Assembly (NCBI GenBank): GCA_900555515.1
Contig: USLO01000103.1
Span: 1-6,261 of the forward strand
Direction of reading: 5' to 3'
Length of the DNA: 6,261 nucleotides
Source of the DNA: an uncultured Collinsella sp.
GTDB taxonomy: Bacteria; Actinomycetota; Coriobacteriia; Coriobacteriales; Coriobacteriaceae
Position 1 is the first letter of the stretch. Every line of letters begins with the position of its first letter. The position numbers and the translations under genes were made by a program. This document shows, one piece after another, positions 1 through 4,922 of the stretch. The notes beneath the pieces are model-generated. The model was not told the origin of the DNA, searched no databases, and worked only from the letters and a program-made list of their open reading frames with translations.

Positions 1-639
1 ACCAACTACGAGTGCTACAAGGGCCTGTACTCCAGCTTTAACTCGGTCAACATGTTCGAGATCGCCCATTCGCTGCATCGCCAGTTTGGCGGCGACCCCT
101 GGTGCATCTACCGCGGCAAACACCTGCTGTCGTTTGTCGACAACCACGACGTGCCGCGCCTGGCAAGCATCCTCACCGACAAGTCGTGCCTGCGTCCCGC
201 CTATGGCATGCTCTTTGGCATGCCGGGCATTCCGTGCGTCTACTATGGCAGCGAGTGGGGAATTGCTGGTGAAAAGGGCGGCCCCGATGGCGACTGGGCG
301 CTGCGCCCTGCGCTCGATGAGCCTGCGCCCAACGAGCTGACGGCCTTCATCACGCAGCTGGCGCACCTGCGCTCGGCAAACGACGCGGCGGCCCGTGCTC
401 TCAACTACGGTGCCTATCGCAATGTGGTGATCCAGAACAAGCAGCTGCTGTTCGAGCGCGCCTGCGACGACGCGACGGTGCTCGTGGCGGTGAACGCCGT
501 GGACGAGCCTTACACCTTTGGCGCCGGCGAGCTCAACGGCTCCTTTGTCGATTTGCTTGCCGACGGCGTGCCCACGGTCGAGCTGGCGGGCTCCCTTGAG
601 CTTGCGCCCTACGAGGTGCGCTATCTGTTGAGGGCCTAG
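1..639 (+). CDS. GH13 alpha-amylase-family glycosyl hydrolase, C-terminal part (5' partial)
   Basis: The frame is open from base 1, so the true start is upstream of the window; 212 residues are visible. It begins TNYECYKGLYSSFN. Visible residues 45-50 read SFVDNHD, which is GH13 conserved region IV, where the Asp stabilises the transition state. MPGIPCVYYGSEWGI follows, the usual closing strand and loop of the GH13 barrel. The last ~90 residues form a beta-rich C-terminal domain typical of the family, ending in a motif like LAPYEVRYLL. The nucleophile Asp and acid/base Glu (regions II and III) would lie upstream and cannot be checked. The protein likely hydrolyses alpha-1,4 or alpha-1,6 glucosidic bonds in maltodextrin-like substrates; the subfamily (alpha-amylase, neopullulanase or cyclomaltodextrinase type) cannot be set from this fragment. 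No signal peptide can be assessed. The next gene starts 3 nt after its stop, so the two are probably cotranscribed. Confidence 0.9.
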   Translation, partial: TNYECYKGLYSSFNSVNMFEIAHSLHRQFGGDPWCIYRGKHLLSFVDNHDVPRLASILTDKSCLRPAYGMLFGMPGIPCVYYGSEWGIAGEKGGPDGDWALRPALDEPAPNELTAFITQLAHLRSANDAAARALNYGAYRNVVIQNKQLLFERACDDATVLVAVNAVDEPYTFGAGELNGSFVDLLADGVPTVELAGSLELAPYEVRYLLRA

Positions 640-642
640 GCC

Positions 643-1206
643 ATGGCAGCGTCTGACGAGGGCTATCAACATATTGAGCATGGGTTTGAGCCCGTGTTCG
701 ACCAGCACTCGCGCGTTTTGGTGCTCGGATCGTTTCCCTCGGTGCTGTCGCGCGCTAATGCCTTTTATTACGGCAACCCTCAGAATCGCTTTTGGCGTGT
801 GATGGCCACGTGCCTCGGTATGCCTGTGCCGCCCAACGAGGGCGATCCTTTGGCAAGCGGTGAGCCCGCGACGCTCGATGCCTCCATTGCCGCCAAGCGG
901 GCCATGCTGCTGAACGGCGGCGTGGCCCTGTGGGATGCAATCGAGAGCTGCGACATTAAGGGCTCGAGCGACGCGAGCATCCGCAACGTTGTGCCGGCAC
1001 ATATCGAGCGCATTACCGATGCCGCGTCGATCGAGCTCGTTGTCTGTAACGGCGGTACGGCAGGGCGACTCTACAAACGCTACTTGCAAGATCGGACGGG
1101 GTTGCCCGCCGTCGTCCTGCCCTCGACAAGTCCTGCCAATGCCGCCTGGCGCCTGGAGCGTCTTGTCGAGCGTTGGCACGAAGCCGTTGACTGGGCTGTT
1201 ATTTAA
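643..1206 (+). CDS. DNA-deoxyinosine glycosylase (uracil-DNA glycosylase superfamily, family 6)
   Basis: The 187-residue protein carries the signature of the hypoxanthine-DNA glycosylase branch of the UDG superfamily: VLVLGSFPSVLS (residues 25-36), FYYGNPQNRFW (41-51, the active-site motif I region), a central ALWDAIESCDIKGSSD block (95-110) and LPSTSPANA (159-167, the motif II DNA-contact loop). Enzymes of this family remove deaminated bases, mainly hypoxanthine from deoxyinosine, from DNA to start base excision repair in the cytoplasm. The length is slightly above the usual ~160-175 residues, because of a short N-terminal extension and an insert near residues 62-80. The ATG lies 3 nt after the GH13 stop. 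A GAGG at 630-633, inside the end of that gene, is the only candidate ribosome site, so translation may be coupled. The substrate preference is inferred from the family and is not visible in the sequence. Confidence 0.85.
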   Translation: MAASDEGYQHIEHGFEPVFDQHSRVLVLGSFPSVLSRANAFYYGNPQNRFWRVMATCLGMPVPPNEGDPLASGEPATLDASIAAKRAMLLNGGVALWDAIESCDIKGSSDASIRNVVPAHIERITDAASIELVVCNGGTAGRLYKRYLQDRTGLPAVVLPSTSPANAAWRLERLVERWHEAVDWAVI

Positions 1207-1207
1207 T

Positions 1208-1870
1208 TTAGATTTTTGTTTGAGCGTGGGCGCCCAGACGTTTCAGAACGCCTCGCCAGATCGGCGCGGGCACGGCTGGCTCGGCGCAAACCATGCCGTC
1301 GGCGTCGACGTTGGCGGCATTGCCGCCGCCAAGTCGCTGTGCATGCTTGACGGAGCAGCCCATGCGCACAGCGCCCACAAGCTTATCCATCGCTTCCGAA
1401 AACGGTCGCCGCAAGAGTCCCATGCGCGGGGAGCGACGAAGCGCCGCAATGCCGCTGCCGGCGCAGATGGCAACGCCGCCACACCACAATTGGTCATGGC
1501 GCTCACATGCCTTGTGCAGGCGAACGGCGGCTTCACGCGCCTGCTCAGCGCCCTGTTGTGCGGCTCGAATCACGGCATAGACACGTGTTCCCGTACTGCC
1601 AAAGCGCTCAAGCGCCTGCTCGATAGCAGTCAACGTCTCATCGTCAGCCATATCTTCAATGGCCAGCACGATGCCATCGGCAACGCTGCCGGCGTCATTT
1701 GCCTTCAAGTCGACCGAGTGGGGGAGTGCGGTGCCGGAAAACCGGGCATAGGCCGCGATGGCATCCTGCAGGTCCCAGAGCAAAAAATCAAGATCGGCGC
1801 TATTGGGAACGCTGATATACGCAATGGTTTGCAGTGTTTTTGGTACGTCGCCACGCGCGGTCGTCTCCAT
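1208..1870 (-). CDS. Conserved protein of unknown function; possible degenerate flavodoxin-fold protein
   Basis: The 220-residue ORF reads on the minus strand with an ideal ribosome site (AAAGGAG, complement of 1876-1882, 5 nt before the ATG). This supports it over the long overlapping plus-strand frames, which have no such site and read as low-complexity Arg/Ala/Ser-rich text. No catalytic motif is recognised with certainty. The N-terminal third has alternating strand and helix patterns (TIAYISVPNSADLDFLLWDL), followed by SVADGIVLAIEDM (62-74) and TGTRVYAVIRAA (93-104). The stretch LWCGGVAICAGSGI (128-141), followed by RRPFSEAMDKLVGAV (154-168), recalls the C-terminal half of flavodoxin-like NAD(P)H-dependent oxidoreductases. 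However, no N-terminal FMN-binding loop of the GSPR type is present. No signal peptide or membrane segment is seen. It converges on the glycosylase gene and diverges from the aminotransferase. The fold assignment is a guess; that the gene is real is well supported. Confidence 0.75.
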   Translation of the reverse strand: METTARGDVPKTLQTIAYISVPNSADLDFLLWDLQDAIAAYARFSGTALPHSVDLKANDAGSVADGIVLAIEDMADDETLTAIEQALERFGSTGTRVYAVIRAAQQGAEQAREAAVRLHKACERHDQLWCGGVAICAGSGIAALRRSPRMGLLRRPFSEAMDKLVGAVRMGCSVKHAQRLGGGNAANVDADGMVCAEPAVPAPIWRGVLKRLGAHAQTKI

Positions 1871-1963
1871 GCCATCTCCTTTCCGGCTCGTTTCCGTTTA
1901 GGTTACACCGTCTGGCGGCGCCCCGCCGCGCTATCCTAGTGCAACCCTTACGAAAGGAACGCC

Positions 1964-3100
1964 ATGCGACTGCCCATGAATACCTCGCTTGCCACGCTCA
2001 AGCCCTCCGGTATCCGCCGGATCAACGCGCTCGCCGCCCAGCACCCGGGGTGCATCGCGCTTGCGCTTGGCGAGCCCGATTTTCCCACGCCCGATGTGAT
2101 TAGCGCCGAGGTGACCGCCGCGCTGGACCGCGGTGACACGCACTATCCGCCCAACAACGGTCGCCCCGCCCTGCGTGAGGTGTTGTCTGCTTACATGGGG
2201 GACGCAGGCCTTACGTATTCTGCCGACGAGGTCATCCTGACCGACGGCGCGACCGAGGCTCTTTCGGCAACATTCATGGCTATGCTCAACCCCAGCGACG
2301 AGGTCATTATCCCCACGCCGGCCTTTGGCCTGTACGAGAGCATTGTCGTAGCCAATCACGCCAAAGCGGTCTTTTTGGATACGGAGCCTGCGCAATTCCA
2401 GATCGATGAGGAAGCGCTGCGCGCTTGCGTTACGCCGGCGACCAAGGCTATCGTCATCTGCTCGCCCAACAATCCTACGGGTTGCATCCTCAACACGGCG
2501 TCGCTCGACGCCGTGGCGCGCGTGGCGGAGCAGGCGGGCATCTACGTTGTCTGCGACGACGTATACAACCGCCTGGTTTATGTGGATGGCTACGAGCGCT
2601 TTGCCCAGCGCCACCCGGAGCTGCGTGAGCAGACGGTAGTCATCGAGAGCTTCTCCAAGCCCTGGGCCATGACCGGCTGGCGCCTGGGCTGGCTCGCAGC
2701 GGCAACCCCCGTCATCGCCGAGATCGCAAAAGCTCACCAATACCTAGTATCGAGCGCCGTCTCCTTCGAGATGGACGCCGCAGCCCGAGCCCTGACCGTC
2801 GACCCAACCCCCATGCTCAAAGTCTACCGAGCTCGCCGCGAACGAGTTCTTACAGCCCTCAACAACATGGGCCTCGACGTAGTAGAGCCCGAAGGAGCCT
2901 TCTACACCTTCCCCAGCATCAAAAAGTTTGGCATGACAAGCGAGGACTTCTGCATCAGAGCCATCAAAGAAGCAGACGTAGCCCTAGTCCCCGGAGATTG
3001 CTTCGGCACCGAAGGCCACATCCGCCTAAGCTACTGCGTCTCCGATAAAGACCTAGACGAAGGCCTCCACCGCCTGTCCACCTTCATTTCGACTTTGTAG
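1964..3100 (+). CDS. Class I/II pyridoxal-phosphate-dependent aminotransferase
   Basis: At 378 residues this is full length for a fold-type I aminotransferase of the aspartate/aromatic group. Visible motifs in order: LALGEPDFPTP (33-43, substrate loop), HYPPNNGRPALRE (60-72), DGATEAL (94-100, PLP phosphate contact region), SPNNPTG (168-174), CDDVYNRL (197-204, Asp198 to the pyridine nitrogen and Tyr201 to O3'), SFSKPWAMTGWRLGW (229-243, with Lys232 as the Schiff-base lysine and Arg240 to phosphate) and HIRLSY (352-357, Arg354 for the substrate carboxylate). It transfers an amino group between an amino acid and a 2-oxo acid in the cytoplasm; the exact substrate is not readable. AAGGA at 1954-1958, 5 nt before ATG 1964, sets the start; a second in-frame ATG at 1976 is less well placed. 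Codon use changes sharply after about residue 246 (see findings), while the protein stays family-like throughout. No T-rich terminator follows; the large palindrome does. Confidence 0.92.
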   Translation: MRLPMNTSLATLKPSGIRRINALAAQHPGCIALALGEPDFPTPDVISAEVTAALDRGDTHYPPNNGRPALREVLSAYMGDAGLTYSADEVILTDGATEALSATFMAMLNPSDEVIIPTPAFGLYESIVVANHAKAVFLDTEPAQFQIDEEALRACVTPATKAIVICSPNNPTGCILNTASLDAVARVAEQAGIYVVCDDVYNRLVYVDGYERFAQRHPELREQTVVIESFSKPWAMTGWRLGWLAAATPVIAEIAKAHQYLVSSAVSFEMDAAARALTVDPTPMLKVYRARRERVLTALNNMGLDVVEPEGAFYTFPSIKKFGMTSEDFCIRAIKEADVALVPGDCFGTEGHIRLSYCVSDKDLDEGLHRLSTFISTL

Positions 3101-3244
3101 CCCTCAGGGACGCAACACATCAGCCCACCGACCCAAGCATTATGAGTGGGGGCGTCAGCCAACGAAAACCCGGGCTGCCCAAAGTCAACGCAGGCACGCG
3201 CCGCCGAAGGCCAGGCGCAAGGTTTCCGTAGATTCCGCACGAGC

Positions 3245-3269
3245 CGGAAAGCACTTAATGTGCTTTCCG
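3245..3269. repeat. Central hairpin of the large palindrome
   Basis: A perfect 10-bp stem (3245-3254 with 3260-3269; left arm CGGAAAGCAC) closes on a 5-nt TTAAT loop. It sits at the middle of the larger palindrome. No T-run follows, so it is not an intrinsic terminator. Its outer sequence, GGAAAG...CTTTCC, resembles the ends of the three hairpins found downstream of galU. Confidence 0.75.
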
Positions 3270-3361
3270 AGCGAGCCCAGGACCTGACCGAGCGGAAACC
3301 TTACGCCTGGCCTTCGGCGGCGCGTGCCGGATGGTGGAATTGTGTGCAGCCCGGTTTTCCG

Positions 3362-3390
3362 TTGACCGACGCCGGGGTCCCCGCCATAAT
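3362..3390 (+). promoter_or_regulatory. Sigma-70-type promoter of rplJ-rplL
   Basis: A -35 box TTGACC (3362-3367) and a -10 box CATAAT (3385-3390) are separated by exactly 17 nt; each matches the consensus at 5 of 6 positions. Transcription would start near 3397, giving a leader of about 210 nt that holds the L10 leader motif and the attenuator. The whole promoter lies in the right arm of the large palindrome. Confidence 0.78.
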
Positions 3391-3404
3391 ACTTTCGGTT
3401 CACG

Positions 3405-3490
3405 CACGAATCCGCTGCCAGAGACAGCCGGTGCAAACGGGCATTGCCCGCGAGCTTAATGGGATATCCCGCCAGCCGAGGTGGTCGAGT
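3405..3490 (+). promoter_or_regulatory. Ribosomal protein L10 leader (autoregulatory RNA element)
   Basis: The RNA between the rplJ promoter and the attenuator holds the conserved pieces of the L10 leader family: CGCTGCCAGAGACAGCCGGTG (first part at 3414-3432) and, on the 3' side, GCTTAAT (3454-3460) followed by CCGCCAGCCGAGGTGG (3469-3484). Between them are a CGGGC-ATT-GCCCG hairpin (3438-3450) and a GGGATATCCC palindrome (3461-3470). In the known family, L10 bound to L12 binds this RNA and lowers expression of its own operon. The position directly before rplJ fits. The boundaries are approximate, and the assignment rests on recalled consensus, not a covariance search. Confidence 0.8.
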
Positions 3491-3504
3491 AGATATGTCT
3501 TCTC

Positions 3505-3541
3505 GCCCCCGTCGCTCATGCAGCGCGGGGGCTTTCTTTTT
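3505..3541 (+). terminator. Intrinsic terminator (attenuator) in the rplJ leader
   Basis: The stem GCCCCCG (3505-3511) pairs with CGGGGGC (3526-3532). It continues past bulged T3512 as CGCT/AGCG around a CATGC loop and is followed by TTTCTTTTT (3533-3541). It sits between the L10 leader and the rplJ start, so it must be read through for expression, which is the arrangement of transcription attenuation. A second hairpin (3486-3493 with 3498-3505) abuts it on the 5' side and shares base G3505. Confidence 0.85.
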
Positions 3542-3592
3542 GGACATGCCCCCGTCACGTCCTTGTGGCGGACCGTGCCCGGAAAGAATTCG

Positions 3593-3600
3593 AGGAGGTG
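3593..3600 (+). promoter_or_regulatory. Near-perfect Shine-Dalgarno site of rplJ
   Basis: AGGAGGTG lies 6 nt before ATG 3607 and is fully complementary to the 16S rRNA 3' end. It is stronger than the AAAGGA sites of the neighbouring genes, fits a highly expressed ribosomal protein, and fixes the rplJ start. Confidence 0.85.
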
Positions 3601-3606
3601 TAATTC

Positions 3607-4128
3607 ATGCCCCAGCAGTACAAAATCGACAAGGTTGCAGAGATCGAGTCCCGTATCGCCGAGAACGCCGGTCTGTTCGTCGTCAACTACAACGGTCTGA
3701 CGGTTAAGCAGGCTCAGGAGCTGCGTCATCAGCTTCGCGAGTGCGGCGCCGAGATGAAGGTCTACAAGAACAACCTGGTCAAGATCGCTCTCAAGAACCA
3801 GGAGCAGCCCGAGCTCGACGAGATCCTCGCCGGCCCCGTCGCTTATGTGTTCTACGAGTCCGAGCCGGTCGAGGCCGCTAAGGCCCTTAAGGACTTCTCC
3901 GCTCAGTCCAAGGGCGTCCTTGAGATCAAGGGCGGTATCTCCGACGGCAAGGCCGTTTCCGCTGATGATGTTAAGGCTATCGCCGAGCTGCCCACCAAGG
4001 ATCAGCTTCTCGGCCAGATCGCCGGTCTCATCTCCGGTTTCGCTCGCGACATCGCTGTCTGCGTCAACGGCGTTTCCTCTGGTCTCGCTCGTTCGATCCA
4101 GCAGGTCTCCGAGCAGAAGGCAGCCTAG
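3607..4128 (+). CDS. rplJ: 50S ribosomal protein L10 (uL10)
   Basis: The 173-residue product has the normal length and typical L10 text: LFVVNYNGLTVKQAQELR (residues 23-40), then a GAEMKVYKNNLVKIAL block that forms the rRNA-binding domain. Further on come ILAGPVAYVFY, a LEIKGG strand region and IAELPTKDQLLGQI. The C-terminal helix GLARSIQQVSEQK is where L7/L12 dimers attach. L10 anchors the stalk to 23S rRNA, and the stalk recruits translation GTPases. With L12 it is also the expected repressor acting on its own leader. Codon use is strongly biased to the favoured set (GAG, AAG, CTC, GTC), as expected for abundant proteins. The gene is first in a two-gene operon, with rplL starting 102 nt after its stop. 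rplK and rplA, the usual upstream partners, are not here. Confidence 0.97.
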   Translation: MPQQYKIDKVAEIESRIAENAGLFVVNYNGLTVKQAQELRHQLRECGAEMKVYKNNLVKIALKNQEQPELDEILAGPVAYVFYESEPVEAAKALKDFSAQSKGVLEIKGGISDGKAVSADDVKAIAELPTKDQLLGQIAGLISGFARDIAVCVNGVSSGLARSIQQVSEQKAA

Positions 4129-4230
4129 TCGCTGTTTTCACCCGCGGCGGCAACGCCGCACCCCTGGCGCATTCGCGCCGTGTTTTAACTGATCTCCGTG
4201 CACAGACACGGAAACCGAAAGGACTTAGAA
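4129..4230 (+). other. rplJ-rplL intercistronic region with three small hairpins
   Basis: Three consecutive RNA hairpins are visible. The first is GCGGCG-GCAA-CGCCGC (4144-4159), with a GNRA-type tetraloop. The second is GGCGC-ATTC-GCGCC (4166-4179), followed by GTGTTTT, a weak terminator-like shape. The third is CCGTG-CACAGA-CACGG (4196-4211), just before the rplL ribosome site AAAGGA (4218-4223). No convincing internal promoter is seen. They may tune the excess of L12 over L10, or mark an RNA processing site. Confidence 0.55.
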
Positions 4231-4608
4231 ATGGCTAAGCTTACCACCGATGAGATCATCGATGCTCTTAAGGAAATGACCCTTCTCGAGGCTTCCGAGC
4301 TCGTTAAGGCTATCGAGGACACCTTCGGCGTTTCCGCCGCTGCTCCTGCTGCCGTTGTCGCCGCTCCCGCTGCTGGCGCTGCTGAGGCCGAGGAGAAGAC
4401 CGAGTTTGACGTCGTGCTCGAGGGCTTCGGCGACAACAAGATCCAGGTCATCAAGGCCGTCCGTGAGCTCACCAACCTTGGCCTGAAGGAGGCCAAGGAG
4501 GTCGTCGAGGGCGCTCCCAAGGCTGTTCTCGAGGGTGCCAAGAAGGAGGACGCCGAGGCTGCCAAGGAGAAGCTCGAGGCTGCTGGCGCTGCTGTCACCC
4601 TCAAGTAA
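4231..4608 (+). CDS. rplL: 50S ribosomal protein L7/L12 (bL12)
   Basis: The 125-residue protein has the three classic parts. An N-terminal dimerisation helix pair (about 1-34, MAKLTTDEIIDALKEMTLLE) binds L10. A flexible Ala/Pro-rich hinge (36-52) follows. The globular C-terminal domain (58-125) contains DNKIQVIKAVRELT (68-81) and GLKEAKEVVE (84-93), the face that contacts elongation factors. It is present as several dimers per ribosome and drives GTPase recruitment. The ATG at 4231 is preferred over an in-frame ATG at 4198 because AAAGGA (4218-4223) lies 7 nt before it and MAKLT is the conserved family start. Codons are highly biased (GCT, AAG, GAG). The gene is expressed from the rplJ promoter, and its transcript ends at the strong terminator just downstream. 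Confidence 0.98.
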   Translation: MAKLTTDEIIDALKEMTLLEASELVKAIEDTFGVSAAAPAAVVAAPAAGAAEAEEKTEFDVVLEGFGDNKIQVIKAVRELTNLGLKEAKEVVEGAPKAVLEGAKKEDAEAAKEKLEAAGAAVTLK

Positions 4609-4635
4609 TCAGGCTTTCTCGCCAGATTTCTTTGC

Positions 4636-4669
4636 AGACGGGGTTCGCATTGCGAGCCCCGTCTTTTTT
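4636..4669 (+). terminator. Rho-independent terminator of the rplJL operon
   Basis: A 12-bp stem (4637-4648 with 4652-4663; left arm GACGGGGTTCGC, one G-T wobble) closes on an ATT loop and is followed by six T residues and a further T-rich tail. It begins 28 nt after the rplL stop and ends the operon, so downstream galU needs its own promoter. Confidence 0.92.
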
Positions 4670-4747
4670 GTTTTTCGGTCCCTCGGCATCGGTTGTTCAA
4701 ACTGCCATGTTCTGTGATTTGTGTCGTATCGCGTGCTCTGCCGTTGG

Positions 4748-4781
4748 GCAATAAAATTGCACCATTCGAGCAATAATTTGC
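4748..4781. repeat. Twin AT-rich palindromes upstream of the galU promoter
   Basis: GCAATAAAATTGC (4748-4760) and GCAATAATTTGC (4770-4781) are two similar inverted repeats whose starts lie 22 bp apart, about two helical turns, in an AT-rich stretch 18 bp upstream of the proposed galU -35 box. This arrangement is typical of paired regulator sites, but no regulator is identified. The rest of 4670-4798 shows no gene. Confidence 0.4.
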
Positions 4782-4798
4782 GTTGACCTGCTGAAGAA

Positions 4799-4826
4799 TT
4801 GTCTCTGCCTTGTAGTGACATATAGT
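4799..4826 (+). promoter_or_regulatory. Predicted galU promoter
   Basis: A -35 box TTGTCT (4799-4804, 4 of 6) and a -10 box TATAGT (4821-4826, 5 of 6) are spaced 16 nt. This would start transcription near 4833 and give a leader of about 90 nt. The strong terminator upstream makes a promoter here necessary. An alternative -35 TTGACC at 4783-4788 has no well-spaced -10. Confidence 0.55.
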
Positions 4827-4863
4827 TCCAGCGGTAAGATGCTTGGGTATCGCAATTTGGTCT

Positions 4864-4900
4864 GCGGCTGTGTGCCGCACGCATGGGGCGCTTTTGCGCC
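4864..4900 (+). other. Two hairpins in the galU 5' leader
   Basis: GCGGC-TGTGT-GCCGC (4864-4878) and GGCGC-TTTT-GCGCC (4887-4900) form consecutive 5-bp stems just upstream of the galU ribosome site GAAAGGA (4904-4910). Neither is followed by a T-run, so they are not terminators. They could shape translation start or mRNA stability; they match no riboswitch class that I recognise. Confidence 0.4.
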
Positions 4901-4922
4901 TGCGAAAGGATCCTTGAATAAC

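Larger units (their letters stand above)
3136..3393. repeat. 258-bp imperfect palindrome carrying the rplJ promoter
   Basis: Both arms can be matched by eye. Inner arms 3193-3228 and 3293-3328 are inverted copies of 36 nt with a single mismatch (C3218 against A3303). Outer arms 3151-3178 and 3346-3373 match at about 25 of 28 positions, with one single-base bulge on each side. The ends 3136-3144 and 3385-3393 match at 8 of 9. Unpaired parts are 3179-3192 against 3329-3345, 3145-3150 against 3374-3384, and a 64-nt centre that has its own hairpin. The open reading frames crossing it are artefacts of its high GC. It fills the gap between the aminotransferase stop and the rplJ leader and contains the rplJ promoter. 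It may be a foldback or REPIN-like mobile repeat, an inverted duplication of the promoter region, or a processed transcript 3' structure. Confidence 0.85.

Noticed and set aside
935..1939. 334-residue plus-strand ORF across the glycosylase end and the minus-strand gene
   Set aside because: It overlaps two better supported genes, has no ribosome site, and reads as Arg/Ser/Ala-rich text with no family motifs. It is a shadow of the GC-rich opposite strand.
1871..1963. Divergent promoter pair between the minus-strand gene and the aminotransferase
   Set aside because: A -10-like TATCCT (1932-1937) and, on the other strand, TAACCT (complement of 1900-1905) exist, but neither has a -35 box at acceptable spacing. 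A GGCGG/CCGCC inverted repeat (1914-1927) is too short to call an operator.
3151..3373. Intrinsic terminator of the aminotransferase or an integron attC site
   Set aside because: No T-run follows any of the stems. The arms are far longer and more complete than attC sites, and no integrase or cassette structure is seen.
3146..3700. ORFs across the 3146-3700 intergenic region
   Set aside because: They run through the palindrome, leader and attenuator, and their two halves repeat each other because of the inverted repeat. No ribosome site or protein motif supports them.
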